Origin: Alcaligenes faecalis
Lineage (GTDB): Bacteria; Pseudomonadota; Gammaproteobacteria; Burkholderiales; Burkholderiaceae_B
Reading direction: 5' to 3'
DNA length: 64,000 bases
NCBI RefSeq assembly: GCF_009497775.1
Contig: NZ_CP031012.1
Coordinates: 3,685,235-3,749,234, forward strand
Shown: positions 42,257-49,353 of the stretch, one piece after another
Layout: each line of letters opens with the position of its first letter
Position numbering within the stretch: position 1 is the stretch's first letter
Notes under the pieces: generated by a model
Databases searched by the model: none
Seen by the model: only the letters and a program-made list of their open reading frames with translations
What the model was told of the DNA's origin: nothing
Made by a program: the position numbers and the translations under genes

Positions 42257-44365
42257 TCAGAAGTTATATTTCACCCCACCAAAGAAACTCCTGCCATTGC
42301 CCGCCAGATAAGTCGGCATCGCCTCCGAAGCCGAACGACGAATCACATAGCTGCTGGCATAAGTCTTATCAAAAATGTTATCCGCCATCAGATAAGCACT
42401 CCAATGCTTGTCATGCTGATAAGCGACCTTGAAGCCCCAAATAGCATAGGCATTTTGATGCGTGCCTTCCACATTCTGATGATTAGTCGGCGTATCCGAA
42501 GCCAGCCAGCGCACATTCGGCCCAAAGCGCCAGCCACCACGGCGATACATCAACTCCGCCCCCAGCAAATGCTTGGGCACCCCGGCAATACGATTACCTT
42601 CATACTCGCCGCCACGGAAACGGAAATCGCTGTAGGTGTAAGACAGACGATAGTCCCAGCGTCCCGCCGCCGGAGCAGGCAAAGAACCGCTCAAACCCGC
42701 TTCCACACCCTGATGCCGCGTGCGATCACCATAGTTGAACGTCACCGACGACGCCCCTGTCGCATCACTGACAGCCATCAGCTCATCTTTCACATTGCTG
42801 CGATACACGGCCAAGGACCAATCCACCGCCGACTCGCCACTACCCAAACGTCCTGCTCCACCCAACTCAAAAGTCGTGGCCTTTTGCACATTCAATTCCG
42901 TCAGCCCTGTCACGGCCGAACGCACATTCATGGGCTGCGGCACTTCCGCACTGATGATTTCCCAATACGTAGGTGCTTCATGACTGCGGCTGACATTGGC
43001 AAACACCCGCAAATCCTCGGACGGCTGCCACACCACGCCCAGTTTCGGGCTGGCATACGACCACTTCTGATTCAAGGTATCGCCCCCCAAACGATTGCGC
43101 GCATCACGAATCGCCTGGCTGTACTTCACATCCCCCACCACCGTCCACTGGGGCGCCACCTTCCAGCTCAAGCCCAACAGCGCATTGCGGTTTTCAGCTC
43201 GCAGACGATAGTCCCCAAAAAACAGCGCACGGCTGCCATTGGCAGGATTGACCGCATACAGCTCACGATCCATATCACTGCGCGCCCAGTCCAAGGCCAC
43301 ACGATAGTCCAGAGAACCCTCGCGGCCCGCAACTTGCCACTGCGCCCCATAGGTATTCCCCTTGGTGGGCGAAGACACCTGCGGATTCGTAAAGGTATCG
43401 TCCACCGTCTGCCAGTACAGGCCCACGGTCTGGTTGAAATCCTCGGTACCCCAATAACTACGGTTAGCCAGACGGAATTGGGTGGCCTTGCGATTCGGAT
43501 CGCGGTTATAGACATTGGCCGCCATATCCTGCGGCGTGCCGTAATCCCCCATCACACTGCGCGGATCGCTGTAAAGACGCTCACGCGGGACCACATTGGG
43601 AATATCAAACTTCAAATCCACATAGGACAGGTAAGTGCGGTTCTCGAACTGCCCGCGCCTGAAACCAATATTGCCCTGCACATTCGTGCGCTCGGAGTCC
43701 GAGTGATGACGATAGCCATCGGCCTTGTCATGACTGACAGCCAATCGCCCATCAAACTCGTCCGTCTGAAAGCCCTTGGCCGCATACAAACCCAAGCGCC
43801 CAAAGCTGCCACCTTCCACGCTGATGGCATCGCCCTGCGTGCCATTCATGGAACGGAAATTCAGCTCGCCACCCAAGGTGGTCGCACTGGCGGACAAGGC
43901 ATTCGCACCGCGCCGCACGCTGATCAAGGAGCTGTTGCGCGGTTCCAGAAAACCGATCACAAACGAGCCGTCTGCCTCATTCAAAGGCAGGCCATCTTGC
44001 AGCAGCAAGACACCCCGATTAACCGGATTGCTTTGAATCCCCGAACCGCGAATATTGAGCCGTGGCTGATCAATCCCGCCAAAGAAATCCTGCACGATCA
44101 GACCGGGCTGATAGTCCAGGGCATCGCGCAAAGTCACCAGACGCACTTCATCTTGCGGCTGAATCAAATTGGTGCCACCGGGCACAGCGCCCAGGCGGGC
44201 TCTTTCTTGTCGCAGGTCAGCCTGCAGCACGCTTTGCCCGACAGGCGCCTTGATGACAATGGGAGACAAGGTGGAGGTAGACGGGTCGGCCCAGGCGGCG
44301 CCCGACCACAGGCCTCCCAGCGCCAGGCTGATCGTCAGCCGACGCAATACAGGAACGTGTGACAT
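42257..44365 (-). CDS. TonB-dependent outer-membrane receptor (no STN domain)
   Basis: This 702-aa receptor has a signal peptide (ending GAAWA), then a plug domain (about residues 55-160: VRLVTLRDALDYQPGLIVQD, RLNIRGSGIQSNPVNRG, RRGANALSASATTLGGELNF) and a barrel ending in GVKYNF. The plug and barrel resemble FecA/PrrA-like receptors without the signalling domain. It is the last gene of an operon that also encodes an NMT1-type ABC importer and a CopD-like membrane protein (23 bp gap). A Fur-box-like site precedes the operon, so iron or an iron carrier is a candidate ligand, but the ABC type points to a small organic molecule. Confidence 0.9.
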   Translation of the reverse strand: MSHVPVLRRLTISLALGGLWSGAAWADPSTSTLSPIVIKAPVGQSVLQADLRQERARLGAVPGGTNLIQPQDEVRLVTLRDALDYQPGLIVQDFFGGIDQPRLNIRGSGIQSNPVNRGVLLLQDGLPLNEADGSFVIGFLEPRNSSLISVRRGANALSASATTLGGELNFRSMNGTQGDAISVEGGSFGRLGLYAAKGFQTDEFDGRLAVSHDKADGYRHHSDSERTNVQGNIGFRRGQFENRTYLSYVDLKFDIPNVVPRERLYSDPRSVMGDYGTPQDMAANVYNRDPNRKATQFRLANRSYWGTEDFNQTVGLYWQTVDDTFTNPQVSSPTKGNTYGAQWQVAGREGSLDYRVALDWARSDMDRELYAVNPANGSRALFFGDYRLRAENRNALLGLSWKVAPQWTVVGDVKYSQAIRDARNRLGGDTLNQKWSYASPKLGVVWQPSEDLRVFANVSRSHEAPTYWEIISAEVPQPMNVRSAVTGLTELNVQKATTFELGGAGRLGSGESAVDWSLAVYRSNVKDELMAVSDATGASSVTFNYGDRTRHQGVEAGLSGSLPAPAAGRWDYRLSYTYSDFRFRGGEYEGNRIAGVPKHLLGAELMYRRGGWRFGPNVRWLASDTPTNHQNVEGTHQNAYAIWGFKVAYQHDKHWSAYLMADNIFDKTYASSYVIRRSASEAMPTYLAGNGRSFFGGVKYNF

Positions 44366-44388
44366 CGTATTCTCGATAGAAAGTGAAA

Positions 44389-44832
44389 TTACCAGTGCAG
44401 ATAAAACATGGTCTTGGCCAGGATCACGATCCCGACCATGTGACAGAACACGCTTAGGTGAATGCGCTTGAAATGGATGGACTTCATGCGTCCGGTGCGC
44501 CGCAAGGTCATGGCCGTCAGAAAGTGGCCAAAAACGCTGAGCGCCAACAGAATCTTGATCGTCAGAAACAGGCCCAGGGTGTTGTCAAAAGGATGGGCCA
44601 GCGCAGCGCGGTGATGCCAGGCCAGACCTATCCCGGCGCTGTACAGAACCAGCAGAACCCAGGGCATGATGCGGCGGGCGCGATCACCAATCGCAATTTC
44701 CAGGGTACGCATGGCCTCTCGCGGAACGTGCTTGCGTATGCCTTCCAGCATCAGGACTTCAAAGAACACCGTGCCGATGAAAAACAGGGCGGCAAACAGG
44801 TGGAACAACAGAATCACGGGATAGGCAGTCAT
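44389..44832 (-). CDS. CopD-like four-helix inner-membrane protein
   Basis: This 147-aa protein has four membrane helices (about residues 5-27, 52-72, 85-108 and 123-143). Several histidines lie in or next to helices (LLFHLFAALFF, AWHHRAAL, FGHFLTA, FCHMVG), as in CopD and related haem- or copper-handling membrane proteins. Its ATG overlaps the stop of the upstream ATPase gene (ATGA), so translation is coupled. Its role beside a TonB receptor and an ABC importer is unknown; a metal- or haem-linked reductive step at the inner membrane is one possibility. Confidence 0.7.
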   Translation of the reverse strand: MTAYPVILLFHLFAALFFIGTVFFEVLMLEGIRKHVPREAMRTLEIAIGDRARRIMPWVLLVLYSAGIGLAWHHRAALAHPFDNTLGLFLTIKILLALSVFGHFLTAMTLRRTGRMKSIHFKRIHLSVFCHMVGIVILAKTMFYLHW

Positions 44833-45530
44833 GGCGTCAAAGCCTCCTGAGACAAAAGTTGGGCGTACAAGGAATCGGCCAGACGCTCGCGGGCAACGGT
44901 ATCCGCCGGGGCCACAGGCTCAAACAGCTGGCCCCGTCCCTTTTGCAGCAGCAGGCAGGAATCAGCGACCCGCATCAATTCACGGGGTTGATGGCTGACG
45001 TACAGCAGTGCCGCTCCGGTTTCTTCCAGACAACGCAGGCAGACTTGAGCCAGACTGTTACGCAGGGCCGGGTCCAGAGCGCTGAAAGGTTCGTCCAGCA
45101 GCAATAAATCCGGCTGCAAGGCAAAGGCGCGGGCCAGTGCCACCCGCTGCGCCATGCCACCGGACAACTCGCCGGGCCAGGACTGGGCAACATCGGCCAG
45201 ATCCACCTGCCCCAGCCAGTGCATGGCACGCTCTTTGGCTTGCGTAGCGGACAGACCTTGCGCGCGCAGCGGAATCTGCACGTTGTCCAGCACGCTGCGC
45301 CAAGGCAGCAAACGAGGCTGCTGAAACACCAGCACAGGGTGACGAAACTCGTTCCAGATCTGGCCGTTATCGGGCTTGATCAGCCCTGCCACCAAACGCA
45401 GCAAGGTACTTTTTCCTTCACCGCTAGGCCCCAGAACGCCCAGGCGCTGCCCGGCCTTCAAGGTGAAACTTAAATCCTGCAAAACCGGCTTTTGCCCGAA
45501 CAGGACCTGCACATGGCTGAGTTCAAGCAT
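44829..45530 (-). CDS. ABC transporter ATP-binding protein (nitrate/sulfonate/taurine importer type)
   Basis: This 233-aa ATPase has Walker A GPSGEGKST, a Q-loop (LVFQQPRLLPWRSVLDNV), signature LSGGMAQRVALARAFAL, Walker B LLLLDEPFSALD and the switch His in YVSHQPREL. The LLPWRSVLDNV motif is typical of SsuB/TauB-like importers. Start ATG 45530 overlaps the permease gene by 8 bp; an upstream extension to 45590 lies inside the permease frame. It powers uptake with the permease and binding protein encoded upstream. Confidence 0.9.
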   Translation of the reverse strand: MLELSHVQVLFGQKPVLQDLSFTLKAGQRLGVLGPSGEGKSTLLRLVAGLIKPDNGQIWNEFRHPVLVFQQPRLLPWRSVLDNVQIPLRAQGLSATQAKERAMHWLGQVDLADVAQSWPGELSGGMAQRVALARAFALQPDLLLLDEPFSALDPALRNSLAQVCLRCLEETGAALLYVSHQPRELMRVADSCLLLQKGRGQLFEPVAPADTVARERLADSLYAQLLSQEALTP

Positions 45531-46302
45531 GGCTGTCCTCCCGCCACTGTCCCAAACGACGCTGCAAGGGTTGCAGCAGGACAAATTCAATCGCGGCGAC
45601 CAGACCCAGAATCAGCAACACCCAGGCATACAGCTCGGCACTGTCAAAGGTGCTGCGCGCATTGGCCAGGGCATAGCCCGCACCACTTTCTGCTCCCAGC
45701 ACTTCGGCCATCACCACCAGACGGACACCGCCGCAGCAGGCGATCAGTAAAGCAGCCGTCAAGGGGGCCGTCAGGGACGGCAGATACAGGTGACGCAGAC
45801 GACGCCACCAGCCAAAGCGGTAAACGTGACTCATCTCGATCAGGTCGCGGTCTACCTGCAACATGCCTTTGACAGTGTTCACGTACATGCCCGGCACCAT
45901 CATCAGTACCGTCATGAAAATCACCATGCCCGAACCCAGGCCAAACCAGAGCATGGCCAGCACAACGACCACCACAGGCGGAATCGCCATTAGCAGCCAC
46001 CGTAGGGGTTCCAGCAAGCCACGCAAACGCGGGCTGTGTGCCGCCAAAATGCCTAGCGTGAAACCGATGGAGCAGCCCACGCTGACGCCAATTGCCACAC
46101 GCAAGAGGCTGGCTCCGGCGTCATTCAGAAAATGGCCGGACATCATCAAGCGCGGAATAGCGCGGGCGGTTTCTATAGGGGATGCCATCAGCAAAGGCCC
46201 CAGAAACAGGGCGCTGATCTGCCAGCACAGCAAGATCAGCAGCACGCCCGCTAGACCCCATGCACGAGAGCTACGGGCTGTTAAATGAGACCTGGTTTTC
46301 AT
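45523..46302 (-). CDS. ABC transporter permease (nitrate/sulfonate/taurine importer type)
   Basis: This 259-aa inner-membrane permease has about six helices and the EAA-type cytoplasmic loop (EMSHVYRFGWWRRLRHLYLP) that contacts the ATPase. The PSLTAPLTAALLIACCGGVRL segment following the loop is typical of SsuC/TauC-like proteins. Its start overlaps the end of the substrate-binding-protein gene by 4 bp. It forms the membrane channel of the importer. Confidence 0.9.
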   Translation of the reverse strand: MKTRSHLTARSSRAWGLAGVLLILLCWQISALFLGPLLMASPIETARAIPRLMMSGHFLNDAGASLLRVAIGVSVGCSIGFTLGILAAHSPRLRGLLEPLRWLLMAIPPVVVVVLAMLWFGLGSGMVIFMTVLMMVPGMYVNTVKGMLQVDRDLIEMSHVYRFGWWRRLRHLYLPSLTAPLTAALLIACCGGVRLVVMAEVLGAESGAGYALANARSTFDSAELYAWVLLILGLVAAIEFVLLQPLQRRLGQWREDSHA

Positions 46303-47282
46303 GGTCCATAAAACCCGGCAGCAGGCAGACCACCACCCAAAGCTTGGGGATGCTGATCCGCCAGCAATTGGTACAGCGCTTCCAGTTGAGGGCGGATTTC
46401 AGTGGCCGGGCGGCTGTCCAGACGTGTCTTTTCAATCGCGGTTTGAATCGCCGGAACCGGGAACTGGGGCAGATAGCCATGAACCATTTGGGCGCACTCT
46501 TGCGGCTGCTGGCTGCACCAACGGGCCGACTCGGCATAAGCCCGTTCCACGGCCTGATTCAGCTCGGTATCGTGGGCAACGGTGACGTTAGCCATGACAC
46601 CGGCTTGAGGCAGCGCCTGTTGCGAAGGGAACACCTCCGCCCAGGCTTGCTCCAGACTTTGGCCGCGATGCAGCTCCACCTTCTTTTGCTCGGCCTGCCA
46701 CAAGAGCAAGGAGGCAGTAGGCTCGACCAGCAAGGCCTGATCGCCCTGCCCGGTCAGCATCAAGGCAATGGCGTCCTGAGCATCGCGGGTACGGCGCAAG
46801 CGCACGGCCTCCTTGCCCGGTTCGGCTTGCTTGGTTAGCAAGGTATCCAGCAGGACAGCAGGCAGATCACGCTGGAATGGCACCAGCAGTTCTTTACCAG
46901 CCAGATCGCTAAAGCTCTTGACGGCAGGATCACGGCTGACCAGCCACAAAATCCCCCAAACCGAGATATTCAACTGTTTGACGGCCTGCCCCTTGTTGAA
47001 CATCAAGGCGGACAAATTGCTGGGCGCAGCGCTGTAATCCACCTCTTTCTTTGCCAGCAGGACACGTAACTGATCCGGGTTTTGCCACAGACGAAACTCC
47101 AGCCTGTCCGTGTATTGGCTCAAGGCCTGGGTCTGCGCCATATGCATTAGGGGATAGGACACCACCGCGCCTGGACCAGCCAGAGTCAGGGACTCATAAC
47201 GGGGAGCGGCCTGAGCACCTACTGCCAGCGAGGCCAAGAGCAAGCCAGGCAAAACACGGTTCAAGACTTTACGAACGAACAT
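46299..47282 (-). CDS. ABC transporter periplasmic substrate-binding protein (NMT1/THI5/TauA-like)
   Basis: This 327-aa protein starts at ATG 47282, giving a proper signal peptide (VRKVLNRVLPGLLLASLAVG, cleavage after AQA). The binding-protein fold of the NMT1/TauA type follows (SYPLMHMAQTQAL; LRVLLAKKEVDYSAAPSNLS; FSDLAGKELLVPFQRDLPAV). The ligand cannot be told from sequence. A longer open frame to 47606 covers the leader region and lacks signal-peptide character. It is the first gene of the Fur-box-preceded operon. Confidence 0.85.
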   Translation of the reverse strand: MFVRKVLNRVLPGLLLASLAVGAQAAPRYESLTLAGPGAVVSYPLMHMAQTQALSQYTDRLEFRLWQNPDQLRVLLAKKEVDYSAAPSNLSALMFNKGQAVKQLNISVWGILWLVSRDPAVKSFSDLAGKELLVPFQRDLPAVLLDTLLTKQAEPGKEAVRLRRTRDAQDAIALMLTGQGDQALLVEPTASLLLWQAEQKKVELHRGQSLEQAWAEVFPSQQALPQAGVMANVTVAHDTELNQAVERAYAESARWCSQQPQECAQMVHGYLPQFPVPAIQTAIEKTRLDSRPATEIRPQLEALYQLLADQHPQALGGGLPAAGFYGP

Positions 47283-47363
47283 CCCACGGCCATCTCTTTT
47301 GGAAGTACCCAGCGCCGTAGAGGCAAACCGAGCAAGAGCCCGCTTCTTAACTCCACCCAAAAC

Positions 47364-47410
47364 GTGAACCTGTGCCCCGTTTTTTAGATCAGGTTCACCC
47401 AGACGGGGCA
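47364..47410 (-). promoter_or_regulatory. Two overlapping, mutually exclusive hairpins in the operon leader
   Basis: Arms GTGAACCTG/CAGGTTCAC (47364-47372, 47390-47398) and TGCCCCGT/ACGGGGCA (47373-47380, 47403-47410) interleave. With no nucleotide between two of the arms a full pseudoknot is sterically unlikely, so the hairpins probably compete. They lie 82 nt upstream of the binding-protein start. This 358-bp gap (47283-47640) otherwise holds the Fur box and divergent promoters. Confidence 0.45.
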
Positions 47411-47585
47411 TGGCAGCACGCTTACCTGATAAGCCAGCATCAATTGCCTTGGGAGCAGCCTGGTTTAAGAGAAGCCCACGCGCATGGCTGTCTATAGCCT
47501 GCTGCCCTCTGTCTGAACGGGCACTTTTTGCCTGGGGAGCAGCCCAGCGGCAAAACCCTTGATAGATATATGGCATGAAGATTCG

Positions 47586-47604
47586 TATAATGAGAACTAT
47601 TATC
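47586..47604. promoter_or_regulatory. Fur-box-like site in the divergent promoter region
   Basis: TATAATGAGAACTATTATC matches 15 of 19 positions of the Fur consensus GATAATGATAATCATTATC. It lies between the importer/receptor operon (minus) and the CRP/FNR-type regulator (plus), and its TATAAT could also be the regulator's -10 box, so Fur might block both. Confidence 0.72.
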
Positions 47605-47637
47605 AAATGGAAATTCTCCCATCTTCATCCCAGCGCC

Positions 47638-47653
47638 CAAATGACAAAAGTCA
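47638..47653. promoter_or_regulatory. CRP/FNR-family operator-like site overlapping the regulator's start codon
   Basis: CAAATGACAAAAGTCA contains the palindrome TGAC-N4-GTCA in the 5-4-5 layout of FNR/DNR-type sites. The identical 16-mer, in inverse orientation, recurs at 48371-48386 upstream of the globin gene. It includes ATG 47641, suggesting autoregulation. Confidence 0.6.
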
Positions 47654-48354
47654 ACATGCCCGGCCCGTGTCCAGCTTTGTTTGAATTGCTGGCCCGCCAC
47701 CGTCTCCTGCAAGGTTTGCCCATCGAGGTCATCCAGCATTTGTGCCGTGACGCTTTGGCTCAAAACGCCAGCGCCGGGCAAATTCTGTTCAATGAAGGTG
47801 ACGAGGCCCGCCATTGCCTGCTGGTCGATAGCGGCCAGGTAGAAATCCTGCGCTACAGCCAAAATGGTGACGAGCGTGTTTTCAACGTGTTCGAACCCGG
47901 CCAGCTAGTGGCGGAAGCCGCCATGTTCATGCCGCATGGTCGCTACCCCATGTGCGCCCGCGCCAAAGGGACCGTACGCATCTACAAGCTCTCGCGCAGC
48001 AGTCTGCAAGAAGCCTGCCGCCGCTGGCCCGAACTGGCCATGAACATGATGGCGGGCCTGAGCAGCGCCTTGTATGCGCAAGTCAACAAAGTGGACTGGA
48101 TTTCCGCCAGCTCGGCCGCCGAGCGCCTGGCGAACTACTTGCTGAATCTGCAAGCCCGCCAAGGGGAAAATATCCAGTTGCCCTTGAACCAGCGGCAACT
48201 GGCCGCCCATTTGGGGATACGGGCAGAAACCTTGAGCCGTTTGTTTACAGACTGGCAGGCGCGCGGCTACGTCAGTGGCAAACGCAGCGACTGGCAGGTA
48301 CACGACCAGGCCCACCTGCGCCGCTTGGCCAGCCCAGCCCAACGCTCTTTTTAA
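47641..48354 (+). CDS. CRP/FNR-family transcriptional regulator (DNR/NnrR-like)
   Basis: This 237-aa regulator has a cyclic-nucleotide-type sensor domain (about residues 25-130: LFNEGDEARHCLLVDSGQVE, NVFEPGQLVAEAAMFM), a long dimer helix (about 130-165) and a winged helix-turn-helix (about 180-225: LNQRQLAAHLGIRAETLSRL). The recognition helix ETLSRL keeps the Glu and Arg that contact TGA in FNR-family sites. There is no N-terminal Cys cluster for an iron-sulfur centre, so it is not FNR itself; a haem-based NO or O2 sensor such as DNR/NnrR is more likely. The globin-DUF1971 gene follows. ATG 47641 is chosen for length; ATG 47656 is possible. Confidence 0.82.
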   Translation: MTKVNMPGPCPALFELLARHRLLQGLPIEVIQHLCRDALAQNASAGQILFNEGDEARHCLLVDSGQVEILRYSQNGDERVFNVFEPGQLVAEAAMFMPHGRYPMCARAKGTVRIYKLSRSSLQEACRRWPELAMNMMAGLSSALYAQVNKVDWISASSAAERLANYLLNLQARQGENIQLPLNQRQLAAHLGIRAETLSRLFTDWQARGYVSGKRSDWQVHDQAHLRRLASPAQRSF

Positions 48355-48370
48355 GCGATCGACGCACTCA

Positions 48371-48386
48371 TGACTTTTGTCATTTG
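48371..48386. promoter_or_regulatory. Second copy of the CRP/FNR-type operator, upstream of the globin gene
   Basis: TGACTTTTGTCATTTG is the exact reverse complement of the 16-mer at 47638-47653. It lies 55-71 bp upstream of the globin ATG, a suitable distance for an activator of that gene. Confidence 0.65.
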
Positions 48387-48441
48387 AGGACCTTTCAAGC
48401 AGACCGAGAATGCCGACTTTTAGCTTCTCTGCTTGATACCG

Positions 48442-49116
48442 ATGACACACTTGCCGCCACAGGCCGATTACACCGAAGCCAACATCCGCCAACTGGTGAC
48501 CCAGTTCTACGCCCAGGTGCGGCAAGATGCGCAGCTAGGCCCGATTTTTGAACACAATGTGCAAGACTGGGACGAGCATCTGGATATGCTGTGCGATTTC
48601 TGGTCGGCCATTTTGCTGGGCACACGCCGCTTCAAGGGCGCCCCGATTGCGCGCCATGCCGCCCTACCCGAGTTATCCTGGCCCTTGTTTGAACACTGGC
48701 TGGAAATTTTCCACCAAACCACGGCCGATCTGGGCAAACCCGCCCTGCAACAGAAGGCAGACGCTATGGCAGACCGCATTGCCGCCAAACTCTGGCAAAC
48801 CTATCAAGCGCAAAGCAATCAAACACGCTTGCCCGATACCCTGCCCGAAGGGCTGGAACGCTACAGCCAATCCCCTGTTTTCACGCCAGACAATTTGCCC
48901 GACGCCCTGCGCCGCGCTCACAACACCAAGGTCGGCACCTGGGGCCTGCTACGGGTTCAAACCGGCGTATTACGCTTTGCGCTGGACGAGGAGCCCTTTA
49001 CCGAAGTGGTCCTGACCGCCGGGCAATGCGTGGCGATTGAGCCTCAGGTCCTGCATCACGTGGAATTCGAGCTGCCCGGCAGCTTCCAGATCGAATTCTT
49101 CAAACAAGCCCGCTAA
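48442..49116 (+). CDS. Group III truncated haemoglobin fused to a DUF1971 cupin-like domain
   Basis: This 224-aa protein starts at ATG 48442. Its N-terminal part (about residues 8-130) is a group III (P-type) truncated globin: YTEANIRQLVTQFYAQVRQD, then FEHNVQDWDEHLDMLCDFWS and the proximal-helix region PIARHAALPELSWPLFEHWL. The C-terminal part (about 135-224) is DUF1971 (YSQSPVFTPDNLPDALRRAH, TWGLLRVQTGVLRF, IEPQVLHHVEF), the fold of E. coli YeaR and part of TehB. Both domains are linked to nitrite, NO or peroxynitrite stress. The fusion sits downstream of a CRP/FNR-type regulator and its operator, and upstream of a formate dehydrogenase. The haem-binding His is probably in ARHAALPEL. Confidence 0.85.
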   Translation: MTHLPPQADYTEANIRQLVTQFYAQVRQDAQLGPIFEHNVQDWDEHLDMLCDFWSAILLGTRRFKGAPIARHAALPELSWPLFEHWLEIFHQTTADLGKPALQQKADAMADRIAAKLWQTYQAQSNQTRLPDTLPEGLERYSQSPVFTPDNLPDALRRAHNTKVGTWGLLRVQTGVLRFALDEEPFTEVVLTAGQCVAIEPQVLHHVEFELPGSFQIEFFKQAR

Positions 49117-49206
49117 ATTGAAAAAATCCCTTACAAATAGTAGGTGAATACCCGCATCCCCGACTACACTTGCGGCTCTGGCGTGAAAACCTCAATAGAA
49201 TCAAGA

Positions 49207-49220
49207 TTGTCCTTGATCAA
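49207..49220 (+). promoter_or_regulatory. FNR-box-like site upstream of the formate dehydrogenase operon
   Basis: TTGTC-CTTG-ATCAA matches the FNR consensus TTGAT-N4-ATCAA at eight of ten positions. A TATACT -10-like box at 49262-49267 would place its centre about 61 bp upstream of the start of transcription, the class I activator position. Confidence 0.45.
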
Positions 49221-49353
49221 CTAGTCACGCTCTATGGGCAGTAACCCATAAGTTCAACGCTTATACTGTTCAACTATAAAACAGGGGCAGAGCTCACAAG
49301 GCGACTCCCCTCACGATTTCAAACACGAAAACACAATCCTATTGGAGAGCCGC

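Noticed and set aside
47364..47410. Thiamine (TPP) riboswitch
   Set aside because: TGAACCTGATCT on the minus strand matches a short THI-box string, but the CTGAGA element and the 3' stem of the TPP aptamer are missing.
47283..47606. Extension of the substrate-binding protein upstream to 47606
   Set aside because: It would put the signal peptide more than 100 residues inside the protein and cover the Fur box and leader hairpins.
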